Shown here piece after piece: positions 40,120 to 48,436 of a DNA stretch of 64,000 nucleotides. The notes under the pieces were generated by a model that saw only the letters and a program-made list of their open reading frames with translations, had not been told where the DNA came from and ran no database searches. The stretch lies in NCBI GenBank assembly GCA_035524955.1, contig DATLFG010000045.1, positions 33,018-97,017 on the forward strand, given 5' to 3'. Source of the stretch: CAMLFJ01 sp035524955 (GTDB lineage Bacteria > Methylomirabilota > Methylomirabilia > Rokubacteriales > CSP1-6). The position numbers and the translations under genes were made by a program. The stretch's first letter is position 1; each line of letters begins with the position of its first letter.

Positions 40120-41757
40120 TCACCGTCCCCGCAGCAGGAACCGCTGGATCTTGCCGGTCTCGGTCTTCGGGAGCCGATCGAGAAACTCGATCTCCCGGGG
40201 GTACTGGTGCCGGCCCAGCTGCGTCTTCACCACATCCACGATCTCCGTCTCGAGCCCGTCCGGCGCGGCGTGGCCCGGCTTGAGGACGACGTAGGCCTTG
40301 ACGATCTGGCCCCGCAGCGCGTCGGGCTTGCCCACCACCGCGGCCTCGGCCACCGCCGGGTGCTTCAGGATCGCGCTCTCGACCTCGAAGGGGCCGATGC
40401 GGTACCCCGCGCTCTTGATCACGTCGTCGGCGCGGCCCTCGAACCAGAAGTAGCCCTCCGCGTCGCGGCGGGCCAGGTCGCCGCAGGTCATCCACTCGCC
40501 GCGGCACATCTCCCGGTCCCGGTCCTCGTCGTTCCAGTAGCCGAGCGAGTAGTAGCCCTCCGGGTGCGGCTTCATCCCCACGTGGCCCACCACATCGGGG
40601 CCGACCTCGCGGCCGCCGTCGTCCACCACCGCCATCGTGCAGCCGGGCAGCGGCAGGCCCATCGAGCCCGGCTTGACCGTCATCTCCACGGTCGCGAGGT
40701 TGCCGATCGGCAGCCCGAGCTCGCTCGAGCCGTACTGGTCGCGGACCGTGACGCCCCAGTGCTCGCGGAAGAAGCGCACCACCTCCGCGTTCAGGGGCTC
40801 GCCGCAGCTACTGGCGGTGCGGATGCGCAGCGGCCCACCACCCGCCGCGGCCCCGCCGAGCGCCATCACCCCGCGCAGCAGCGTCGGCGTGGTCGCGAGG
40901 TTGGTCACGCCCAGCGCGCGCAGCCGCGCCACGCACAGCTCGGGCGTGGGCGCGGCCTCGTGCGAGATGACCGGCACGCCGAGGGCGAGCGCGCCCATGT
41001 AGCAGACCAGCCCGTAGCCCCAGCCGGGGTCGCCGGTCGGCCAGAAGACGTCGTCGGGCCGCAGATCGGCGCCGTGGACGAGGTGGGGATGGATCGCGAC
41101 GAGGAAGTTCGCCGCGATCTTCACGCCCTTCGGCGGTCCGGTCGAGCCCGAGGTGTAGAGCAGCACCGCCGGATCTTCTCGACGGACGTCGGTCAATCGG
41201 GCCACGTCCGGCCGGCCGTGCATGGCCCGCCAGAAGTCCACGTCGCCGCGAGCGTCGCCCGGAGCGCCGCCGGGCCCGCCGGTCACCGTGATCACGGTGA
41301 CCCCGTGCGGGAGCGGCTCGGGAAGGCGCCCGCGCTGCTCCCACTGCGTGACCAGCACCCGCGCCCCGCTGTGGCGAGCCCGGAACCCGATGGCGTCCGG
41401 GCCGAAGCCGGTGAAGATCGGCACGTAGATCGCGCCCACCTTCCACGCGCCGATCATCGCGATCAGCATCTCGGGGATGCGGGGCAGGAACCCCGCGACC
41501 CGGTCCCCGGGGCCGACGCCCCGCTCTCGCAGCACGCCGGCGAACCGGGCGCTCAGCCGGGCGAGCTCGTCGAACGTGTAGGTCCGGGCTTCCCCGCTCT
41601 TGCCGAACCATCGCAGCGCGGCGCGGCCGGCGCCGGCGTGGCGATCCACGATCGCGCGGCCGAGATTCACCGGCGCTCCCGCCACGAAGCCCATGGCGCG
41701 GGCGCTCTCCTCCCAGCGGAAGGCCTGGCACGCGTCGCGATGGGTCGGGCGGCTCAT
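40120..41757 (-). CDS. AMP-dependent acyl-CoA synthetase (acetyl-CoA synthetase-like)
   Basis: A 545-residue adenylate-forming ligase. P-loop LLYTSGSTGPPKGV (about residue 195), the adenine motif DQYGSSELG, GDLARRDAEGYFWFEGRADD, IKSAGYRIGPFEVE and the catalytic Lys in PKTETGKIQRF at the C-terminus. The sequence resembles medium-chain/acetyl-CoA synthetase relatives. First gene of a run with RidA, the MerB-like gene and quinone reductase; it diverges from enoyl-CoA hydratase, with 98 bases between the starts. Confidence 0.93.
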   Translation of the reverse strand: MSRPTHRDACQAFRWEESARAMGFVAGAPVNLGRAIVDRHAGAGRAALRWFGKSGEARTYTFDELARLSARFAGVLRERGVGPGDRVAGFLPRIPEMLIAMIGAWKVGAIYVPIFTGFGPDAIGFRARHSGARVLVTQWEQRGRLPEPLPHGVTVITVTGGPGGAPGDARGDVDFWRAMHGRPDVARLTDVRREDPAVLLYTSGSTGPPKGVKIAANFLVAIHPHLVHGADLRPDDVFWPTGDPGWGYGLVCYMGALALGVPVISHEAAPTPELCVARLRALGVTNLATTPTLLRGVMALGGAAAGGGPLRIRTASSCGEPLNAEVVRFFREHWGVTVRDQYGSSELGLPIGNLATVEMTVKPGSMGLPLPGCTMAVVDDGGREVGPDVVGHVGMKPHPEGYYSLGYWNDEDRDREMCRGEWMTCGDLARRDAEGYFWFEGRADDVIKSAGYRIGPFEVESAILKHPAVAEAAVVGKPDALRGQIVKAYVVLKPGHAAPDGLETEIVDVVKTQLGRHQYPREIEFLDRLPKTETGKIQRFLLRGR

Positions 41758-41855
41758 GGTCCGGGGTGCGGCCATCGAGGATACCGCACTTGCGCGGAAC
41801 GGGCGGACGGGATACACCAGGGGGCGAACGGCACCCCGAGCCCAGGAGAGCGCCC

Positions 41856-42665
41856 ATGAGCGAGACCGCGACGAGCCAGGCCGAGACGCTGCTGATGGAA
41901 AAGGACGGGCCGATCGGCTGGATCACCTTCAACCAGCCGCACAAGCGCAACGCGGTGAGCCAGGAGATGTGGCAGCGCATGCCGGAGTACGTGCGCGACC
42001 TCGCCGCCGATCCCGCGATCCGGGTGGTCATCCTGCGCGGGGCCGGCGACGCCGCCTTCGTGGCCGGCGCGGACATCTCCCAGTTCAAGGACCGGCGGCG
42101 CAACGCGGCGGATGAAGAGGAGTACCGGCGCATCTCGGCGGCCGGATCGGAGTCGCTGGCCACGCTCGGCAAGCCGCTCCTCGCCATGATCCACGGCTTC
42201 TGCATCGGCGGCGGGGTGAGCATCGCGATCACCTGCGACCTGCGCATCGCGGCCGACGACGCCCGCTTCGGCATCCCGGCCGCCCGTCTGGGCCTGGGCT
42301 ATCACTATCGCGGCATGGAGAAGCTCATGGGCCTGATCGGCCCCGCGTACACCAAGGAGCTGTTCTTCACCGCCCGCACCGACTTCAGCGCCCAGGACGC
42401 GCTGCGGATGGGGCTGGTGAACCAGGTCGTGCCGAAGGCGGACCTCGAGCGCTTCACCCGGGACTACGCGCTGCTGATGTCGCGCAACGCCCCGCTGACC
42501 CTGCGCTCGGCCAAGGCCAGCGTGGAGCAGCTGCTGCGCCCGGCCGCCGACCGCGACCTGGCCATGCTGGACCGGCTGATCACCGAGTGCTTCAACAGCC
42601 AGGACTACCAGGAGGGCGTGCGGGCCTTCTCGGAGAAGCGCCGGCCCCAGTTCCAGGGCCGCTGA
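41856..42665 (+). CDS. Enoyl-CoA hydratase/isomerase family protein
   Basis: A 269-residue crotonase. FNQPHKRNAVSQEMW at the N-terminus; the oxyanion-hole strands GAGDAAFVAGADISQF and GFCIGGGVSIAITCDLRIA. At the catalytic positions, AARLGLGYHYRGM lacks the usual second Glu, so dehydration/hydration activity is uncertain and an isomerase, hydrolase or decarboxylase is possible. Start ATG 41856 after AGGAGAG. Followed after 15 bases by a RidA-like gene. Confidence 0.92.
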   Translation: MSETATSQAETLLMEKDGPIGWITFNQPHKRNAVSQEMWQRMPEYVRDLAADPAIRVVILRGAGDAAFVAGADISQFKDRRRNAADEEEYRRISAAGSESLATLGKPLLAMIHGFCIGGGVSIAITCDLRIAADDARFGIPAARLGLGYHYRGMEKLMGLIGPAYTKELFFTARTDFSAQDALRMGLVNQVVPKADLERFTRDYALLMSRNAPLTLRSAKASVEQLLRPAADRDLAMLDRLITECFNSQDYQEGVRAFSEKRRPQFQGR

Positions 42666-42680
42666 CCGGGCGCGGCCGCC

Positions 42681-43208
42681 ATGCTCGTCGAGGCGAAGCT
42701 CGCTCAGCTCGGCCTCTCCCTGCCCGATCTCGATGCGCTGTACCGCGGCAACGCCTCCGGCGCGCGCTTCATCTCGCACCTGGCGGTCGGCAACCTGCTC
42801 TACCTCTCCGGGACCACGCCGGTGAAGGACGGCCGCCCGTACCTGCCCGGGGTGGTCGGCGCGGATCTCTCGATCGAGCAGGGCTACGAGGCCGCGCGCC
42901 ACGCCGCGATCACGAGCCTGGCCGCGATCAAGTACGCGCTCGGGGATCTCGACCGCGTGCAGCAGGCGGTGCAGCTGATCGGCTTCGTCAACTCCGCGCC
43001 CGGCTTCGGCCAGCAGCCGCGGGTGATCAACGGCGCCACCGATCTGCTGGTCGAGCTCTACGGGGACCGCGGCAAGCCGACCCGCGCGGCGATCGGCTGC
43101 CAGGGCCTCGCCATCAATCACTCGGTGGAGATCGTGCTCACCGTGCTCTTCACCGGCGAGGGCGTCAGACCGCCCCTGGCGCGCGACCACTACGAGGTCA
43201 GGTCTTGA
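42681..43208 (+). CDS. RidA-family protein (long type)
   Basis: A 175-residue RidA-fold protein of the longer YjgF subgroup. LYLSGTTPVKDGRPYLPGVVGADLS, AAITSLAAIKYALGDLDRV and QPRVINGATDLLVELYGDRG are characteristic. Its stop codon lies inside half of a REP-like element (AGGTCAGGTCTTGA), so the end of the protein (EVRS) is partly repeat-derived. Likely an enamine/imine deaminase-like or a structural relative. Confidence 0.9.
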   Translation: MLVEAKLAQLGLSLPDLDALYRGNASGARFISHLAVGNLLYLSGTTPVKDGRPYLPGVVGADLSIEQGYEAARHAAITSLAAIKYALGDLDRVQQAVQLIGFVNSAPGFGQQPRVINGATDLLVELYGDRGKPTRAAIGCQGLAINHSVEIVLTVLFTGEGVRPPLARDHYEVRS

Positions 43209-43222
43209 ATCACGACATTCCG
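43196..43222 (+). repeat. REP-like half element
   Basis: GGTCAGGTCTTGAATCACGA and CATTCC match one arm of the full inverted repeat at 49714-49742. Only one arm is present; the next bases form a separate GC-rich hairpin (CCGCGG...CCGCGG). Confidence 0.7.
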
Positions 43223-43236
43223 CGGCCGGTCCGCGG

Positions 43237-44823
43237 TCAGCCGCGGGCGGCGAGCTGCTCGGCGAGGCGGAGCTTCTGGACCTTGCCGGTGCTGGTGACC
43301 GGGAGATCCTCGCGGCGCATCACGCGGATCTCCTGCGGCACCTTGTAGGCGGCGAGGGCGTCCCGGCAGAGCGCGCGGAGCGCGGCGGGATCGGCGGCGC
43401 GGCCCGGCTTCGGTATCACGACCGCGACGAGCACCTCTTCCTTCCTCGGATCGGGGAGGCCGACCACGTAGGCCTGCTCGACCGCCGGGTGTCCCAGCAG
43501 CACCTCCTCGACCTCGAGCGGGGCGACGTTGATGCCGCCGGTCTTGACCATCTCCTTGATGCGCCCCCGGAAGCGCAGCCTCCCGTCGTCGCCGATGAGG
43601 CCGAGATCTCCGGTGAGCAGGAAGCCCTCGGCGTCGAACGCCGCCGCGTTCTTCTCGGGATCACGGTAGTACCCCGGGGTGAGATGCCCGCGCACCAGGA
43701 TCTCGCCGACCTCGCCCGGTGGCAGGGGCCGCCGGCTCTCGCGGTCCACCACCCGGAGCTCCATGCCGGGCAGCGGGTAGCCCACCGTCGTCCGCCGCAC
43801 CTCGGGCGAATCGTGGGCGTCGGTGACGGTGCAGTTGCCGTAGCACTCGGTGAGCCCGTAGACGTTGCAAATCTCGCGCGCGCCCAGATCCATCACCATC
43901 TGCATGGCCGCGGGCGGGCCGATGGCCGCGCCGGTGCGCAGCGAGGAGAGGTCGCGCCGCGGCCGATCGGGATGCTCGGTGAGCGCCAGCGCGATGTTGG
44001 GCGTGCCGTAGTAGACGGTGCAGCGCTCGCGCTCGATCAGGGCCAGGGCCTCCCCGGCGTCGAGCTGCTCCTGCAGCACCAGGGTGCCGCCGTGGCTCAT
44101 CACCGCCACCAGGGCGTTGGCGCAGCCGAAGCTCCAGAAGAGCGAGATGCCCATCCACATGCGATCGGCCGCGGTCAGGTGCTGGCGCTCGCCGATGTTC
44201 CACATGTTCTCGATGAGCCCGCCGTGGCAGAGCTGCACACCCTTGGGCGTCGAGGTGGTGCCCGAGGTATAGAGGATGCAGGCCACGTCTTCCGGCGTCA
44301 CCGCTCGCTGCCCGGCGTCGATCTCCGCGTCGGGCACGTCGCGGCCCAGCTCGGCCAGTTCGTCCAGCCCGATCGTCCTCGCCGGGCGCTCGTCGCCCGC
44401 GACCACCACGCGCCGCAGGACGGGCAAGCGGACCGATCCCGGGCCACCCATCTCGGCCACCGCGTCGAGGAAGTGCTGGGCGCCCAGGCGCGGGATCGTG
44501 ATCAAGGTGGTGACACCGCAGTGGGCCAGCACGTACTCGAGCTCGCGGGGCCGCGACCACGTGCTGATCGGCACGAGCGTCGCGCCCAGCATCGTGACCG
44601 CGAAGTCGATCAGCAGCCACTCCGGCCGGTTGGTCATGACCAGCGCGACCCGGTCACCCGCGCCGACGCCGAGCCGCCGCAGCCCTCTGGCGAGCCGCCG
44701 CACCCGCGCGCGCGTCTCCGCGTAGCTGAGTCGCTCCGCGCCCCCCACGATCATTTCGTGGTCGGGCTGGCGCGCGGCCAGCTCGTCGAGGAGGTCAGGT
44801 AGGGTGCGGCTCGCCGGACGCAT
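43237..44823 (-). CDS. AMP-dependent acyl-CoA ligase (long-chain fatty acid/benzoate type)
   Basis: A 528-residue ligase with P-loop ILYTSGTTSTPKGV (about residue 172), CNVYGLTECYG, GDLGLIGDDGRLRFRGRIKEMVKTGG and catalytic Lys in VTSTGKVQKLRL. It starts at ATG 44823, five bases after the LLM gene stop. Related to ligases that activate aromatic or fatty acids before beta-oxidation-like steps; the crotonase genes around it fit that picture. Confidence 0.93.
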   Translation of the reverse strand: MRPASRTLPDLLDELAARQPDHEMIVGGAERLSYAETRARVRRLARGLRRLGVGAGDRVALVMTNRPEWLLIDFAVTMLGATLVPISTWSRPRELEYVLAHCGVTTLITIPRLGAQHFLDAVAEMGGPGSVRLPVLRRVVVAGDERPARTIGLDELAELGRDVPDAEIDAGQRAVTPEDVACILYTSGTTSTPKGVQLCHGGLIENMWNIGERQHLTAADRMWMGISLFWSFGCANALVAVMSHGGTLVLQEQLDAGEALALIERERCTVYYGTPNIALALTEHPDRPRRDLSSLRTGAAIGPPAAMQMVMDLGAREICNVYGLTECYGNCTVTDAHDSPEVRRTTVGYPLPGMELRVVDRESRRPLPPGEVGEILVRGHLTPGYYRDPEKNAAAFDAEGFLLTGDLGLIGDDGRLRFRGRIKEMVKTGGINVAPLEVEEVLLGHPAVEQAYVVGLPDPRKEEVLVAVVIPKPGRAADPAALRALCRDALAAYKVPQEIRVMRREDLPVTSTGKVQKLRLAEQLAARG

Positions 44824-44828
44824 CGGGG

Positions 44829-45878
44829 TCAGCGCAGGCCGGCGGCGGCGAGGCGGGGGAAGACGGTGTCGCGGAAGGCGGCGATCTCGCGGGCCGGCGG
44901 CGTGAAGGTCTCGAGCGGCATCAGGTAGAGATTCCGCACCCCGAGCCTGGTCAGCTCCACGATGCGGGCCGCGCAATCCTCGGCGGTGCCGATCAGCCCC
45001 ATCGCCTCGCAGAGCTGGGCCACGACCTCGTCGGGCACGAACGCGGTGGCCGCGATGGCCGCCTCCCAGTCGTGGGCGTGCGAGAGATCGGGGTAGATCT
45101 TCCACACCGCGTCCGGGATCGTGAGCGGCGGGAGCTGGAGCCCGGCGGGCTCGAGCCAGTAGCCGCCCCAGCGCAGGATGCCCCAGTGCACCGAGGTCGG
45201 CCGCGCCTGGCGCAGGGCCTCCGCGGTGGTCGGCAGGGCCGCGGTGCGCACCGCCCAGATAACCTCGAGATCCTCGACCTTCCGCCCCGCGCGCCGGGCG
45301 CCGCGCTCGAGCAGCTCGAGCGCGCGCTGCACGATGCCGCGGTTCGACCCCACCAGCAGCAGCACGCCGTCGGCCACCTCGCCCGCGAGCTCGATGGCCT
45401 TGGGCCCCGAGGCGGCCATCAGCACCGGGATGCGTCGCCCGCCCGCGTAGGCGAGACGCCCGGCGGTCTCGCCGAACCGCGCGCTCTCGCCGGCCAGCAG
45501 GGTCCGGATGGTGGCGATCGACTCCCGCATCAGGGCGAGCGTGGCCGCCTTCCGCCCGATGGTGGTGGCCGAGGTGTAGCCCGTGCCCATCACGAACTTC
45601 ACCCGGCCCGGCGCCAGCTCCTCCACCGTCTGGATCGCGCCGGCCAGCACCGAGGCGTGCCGGGTGAACGGGTTGGTGACCGCGGGGAAGAGCTGCATCC
45701 GCCGGGTATGGGTCGCGGCCTGACCGAGCGTGACGAAGGTATCGCGGGAGATCATCTGGCTGTCGAGGATGCCGGCGCCGTCGAAGCCCGCCGACTCGAT
45801 CGACTGGATCAGGCGCATCAGCTCGGGCATCGGCGCGGTGCCCGGCACCCGGATGTGGACGCGAACCGGTTCGGTCAT
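44829..45878 (-). CDS. LLM-class F420/flavin-dependent oxidoreductase
   Basis: A 349-residue LLM enzyme, third in the window. MTEPVRVHIRVPGTAPMPEL, HTRRMQLFPAVTNPFTRHAS, APGRVKFVMGTGYTSATTIG and RRIPVLMAASGPKAIELAGEVADGV match the F420-dependent (methylene-H4MPT reductase-like) group. Between a crotonase and an acyl-CoA ligase, it may carry out a redox step of the same pathway. Confidence 0.88.
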   Translation of the reverse strand: MTEPVRVHIRVPGTAPMPELMRLIQSIESAGFDGAGILDSQMISRDTFVTLGQAATHTRRMQLFPAVTNPFTRHASVLAGAIQTVEELAPGRVKFVMGTGYTSATTIGRKAATLALMRESIATIRTLLAGESARFGETAGRLAYAGGRRIPVLMAASGPKAIELAGEVADGVLLLVGSNRGIVQRALELLERGARRAGRKVEDLEVIWAVRTAALPTTAEALRQARPTSVHWGILRWGGYWLEPAGLQLPPLTIPDAVWKIYPDLSHAHDWEAAIAATAFVPDEVVAQLCEAMGLIGTAEDCAARIVELTRLGVRNLYLMPLETFTPPAREIAAFRDTVFPRLAAAGLR

Positions 45879-45938
45879 CAGGAACTCCTCACTTGGGGGG
45901 GCCTCCTCGCCTTGGGGGCCTCCTCCTTCGGGGCTCGG

Positions 45939-46694
45939 TCATTCGTAGCGGGGCCGCCGCTTCTCGCGGAACGCGGCCACTCCTTCCGTGAAGTGCGCGC
46001 TCGCCCGCACCCGGTCGCCCAGCTCCTGCTCGAGCACCTCGCGGCCGCGGGCGTGATCGGCGATCGTCGAGCTGACCTGCCGCTTCACCGCCTGCACCGC
46101 GGACGGGCTATTGGCCGCGATCGCCTCCGCGGTCTCGAGCGCCCACGCTATCAGGCCCTCGGCGGGCACGATCCGGTTGATGAGGCCAAGCCGGACGGCC
46201 TCGGCCGAGTCGATCAGTCGCCCGGTGAGCAGCAGATCCATCGCGTGCACGTGGCCGATCTGCTGGGGGAGCTTCAGCGTGGCCCCGCCGAACGGGTAGA
46301 TGGACCACTTCACCTCGGGCAGGCCGAAGCGGGCGTGCGGCGCGGCCGCGCGGATGTCGGTGGACAGCAGCAGCTCCAGGCCGCCGCCCACGCAGTCGCC
46401 GTTGACCGCGGCCACGATCGGCTTCGTGTACGCGTCCTGCTTCAGCAGCGCGTGACCAACGACCCGCGCGGTGTCCGGGGAGGCGCTGAGATCGCCGCTG
46501 ATGTCGGCGCCCGCGCAGAAGGCCCGCGCGCCGGCGCCGGTGACCACGACGGCGCGGCAGCTCCCGCGCTCGAGCTCGTCCCAGATTCGCGCGAGATCCG
46601 CCATCATCGCCCGCGACATGGCGTTGAGCCGCGGCTGGTTGTCGATGGTGACGACCATCACGTGGGGGCCGTGCGCCTCCACCCGGATCTCCAC
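45939..46694 (-). CDS. Enoyl-CoA hydratase/isomerase family protein
   Basis: A 251-residue crotonase. Landmarks: QPRLNAMSRAMMADLARIW, ACAGADISGDL-like AFCAGADISGDL, VNGDCVGGGLELLLSTDIRAA and LPEVKWSIYPFGGATLKLPQ. Five bases follow the quinone reductase stop (46700), and 60 bases precede the LLM gene. Part of a four-gene run: reductase, crotonase, LLM enzyme, ligase. Confidence 0.93.
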   Translation of the reverse strand: MEIRVEAHGPHVMVVTIDNQPRLNAMSRAMMADLARIWDELERGSCRAVVVTGAGARAFCAGADISGDLSASPDTARVVGHALLKQDAYTKPIVAAVNGDCVGGGLELLLSTDIRAAAPHARFGLPEVKWSIYPFGGATLKLPQQIGHVHAMDLLLTGRLIDSAEAVRLGLINRIVPAEGLIAWALETAEAIAANSPSAVQAVKRQVSSTIADHARGREVLEQELGDRVRASAHFTEGVAAFREKRRPRYE

Positions 46695-46699
46695 GGCGA

Positions 46700-47677
46700 T
46701 CAGCTCCCGAGCGTGACGACGACCTTGCCGAGCGCCCGGCGATCGGTCAGCAGGCGGATCCCCTCCACCGCCCGGTCGAGCGGCAGCCGGTGGCTCACGT
46801 GGGGCTTGAGCTTGCCCGCCGCGTACCAGCCGAGCAGGGCCTGCACGGAGCGCCGCAGCTTGTCCGGTTCATGAAAGCGGTAGTGGCGCAGCGAGCAGCC
46901 GAGGGCCGACCGGTTCTTGACCAGCAGCCGGTTCGCGGGAATCTGCTGGACGCCGCCCACGAAGCCGACCAGCAGCATGCGCCCGCCCCAGCCGAGCGCG
47001 GACAGCGCGGCGTCGGCCAGGTCGCCGCCGATCGGGTCGAAGCAGACGTCGGCGCCCCGGTCGGCGGTGAGCGCCATCACGCGCTCGGTGAGGCGCTCGG
47101 TGGTGTAGTTGATCCCGTCGTGGGCGCCGTGCTCCCGCGCCACCGCGAGCTTCTCGGTGGTGCTCGCGCCCGCGATCACGCGCGCGCCCATCGCTCGGCC
47201 GATCTCCACCGCGGTGAGCCCGACCCCGCCGGCCGCGCCCAGTACCAGCAGGGTCTCGCCCGCCTCGAGCCGGCCCTGCCACCGGAGCGCCACGTCGCTC
47301 GAGATGTAGGCGATAGGAAAGGCGCCCGCCTCGTCGAAGGACATGCCGGCCGGGATCGCGAAGGTCTCGGACTCCTTGGCCACCGCCTGCTCGGCGAGCC
47401 CGCCCCAGGCGAGCGTGGCCATCACGCGGTCGCCCGCCCGAAAGCGCGTCACGCCCGCGCCGCTGCGCGCCACCACCCCCGCGGTCTCGAGCCCGGGGCT
47501 GAACGGGAACGGCGGGCGCGTCTGATACTTGCCCGCCACCATGATGGAGTCCGCGTAGTTGACCGAGGTGGCGCGCACGTCGATGAGGACCTCGTCGGCG
47601 GCGGGCGTGGGCGCGGCGACCTCCTCCACGATCAGGTCGTCGATCGGTCCCCATCCACGACAGATCAGGGCGCGCAT
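46700..47677 (-). CDS. NADPH:quinone oxidoreductase-like MDR protein
   Basis: A 325-residue quinone-reductase-type MDR, first gene of its run. MRALICRGWGPIDDLIVEEV, SVNYADSIMVAGKYQ, FSPGLETAGVVARSGAGV and Rossmann motif LGAAGGVGLTAVEIG (about 145-159). GADVCFDPIGG and RNTL-like NRLLVKNRSALGCS are typical of the QOR/acryloyl-CoA-reductase group. A plausible role is reduction of an enoyl-CoA made by its neighbours. Confidence 0.92.
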   Translation of the reverse strand: MRALICRGWGPIDDLIVEEVAAPTPAADEVLIDVRATSVNYADSIMVAGKYQTRPPFPFSPGLETAGVVARSGAGVTRFRAGDRVMATLAWGGLAEQAVAKESETFAIPAGMSFDEAGAFPIAYISSDVALRWQGRLEAGETLLVLGAAGGVGLTAVEIGRAMGARVIAGASTTEKLAVAREHGAHDGINYTTERLTERVMALTADRGADVCFDPIGGDLADAALSALGWGGRMLLVGFVGGVQQIPANRLLVKNRSALGCSLRHYRFHEPDKLRRSVQALLGWYAAGKLKPHVSHRLPLDRAVEGIRLLTDRRALGKVVVTLGS

Positions 47678-47781
47678 CGCGGTGGAGTATAACTCAGCGT
47701 GCTATAGTGGGCGGCGCTCGTTCCGGGACTCTCACGCACTCCAACGCCGGAGGATCAGCCGATGAGCCGCCTCAGCCGTTC

Positions 47782-47988
47782 CCGCGCATCGTCGAGCAGA
47801 TCTTCGAGACCATCGACCGCATCCGCCGCGGCAGCCTTGCAATTCTTCTAGTCGAACAGCGGGTGGTCGAGGCGCTCGAGCTCTGCGACCGCGGCTACGT
47901 GCTGGAGACCGGGCGCGTCGCCCTCGAGGGCGCCCAGACCGCCCTGCTCGCCGATCCACGCGTCCAGCGCGCCTATCTCGGAGCGTAA
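47782..47988 (+). pseudogene. Remnant of a LivF-like branched-chain amino acid ABC ATPase (C-terminal part)
   Basis: About 68 codons encode the end of a LivF-type ATPase: IVEQIFETIDRI, then ILLVEQRVVEALELCDRGYV, LETGRVALEGAQTALL and DPRVQRAYLGA. Walker A, signature and Walker B parts are missing, and no liv permease or binding-protein gene is near. A decayed fragment or a translocation scar; a frame open to 47707 upstream has no similarity. Confidence 0.8.
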
Positions 47989-48048
47989 TACTCCGTCGAG
48001 ACCATGTATACTAGGGCCCTCGGTCGCAATCGCGAGGAAAGGATCCCC

Positions 48049-48270
48049 GTGCCCCGGACTCCCACGAAGTCGTACAACTGCAGTGTCGTCTCGGAAACCG
48101 TCTCCATCTCGCTGCGCCGCCGCCAGTCGCTCGGCGGCCACGGCAAGCTCTTCGTCCGTTGCAGCGAGACGGAGTGCCAGTACATCGACACCAACGAGCC
48201 GCCCTGCCCGCTGACGCTCCAGCTCTTCGAAGCGGAGATCGCGGAGCGGATGGCCCAGCGGACGGAGTAA
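48049..48270 (+). CDS. Small cysteine-containing hypothetical protein
   Basis: A 73-residue protein starting at GTG 48049 behind AGGAAAGG. It reads PRTPTKSYNCSVVSETVSIS, later KLFVRCSETECQYIDTNE and PPCPLTLQLFEAEIAERM. Four cysteines (C-x~30-C-x4-C-x8-C) suggest a zinc-ribbon-like fold. I do not recognise the family. Co-directional with the helicase gene 166 bases on. Confidence 0.7.
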   Translation: MPRTPTKSYNCSVVSETVSISLRRRQSLGGHGKLFVRCSETECQYIDTNEPPCPLTLQLFEAEIAERMAQRTE

Positions 48271-48436
48271 CGCCCGGCGTTATTTCCTTCACGCCGGCCG
48301 CCGGCCGCGTGTATGCTGTAGTCACTGCACCATCGCAGACCGCGTTTCCCGTCCTCTTCCGCATCGTGAGGCGCGCCAAGATCATCCGCGGAAGACTGTA
48401 CGGGCCCGGCTGTGCCCGCAAGAGGTTACTCGCTCC

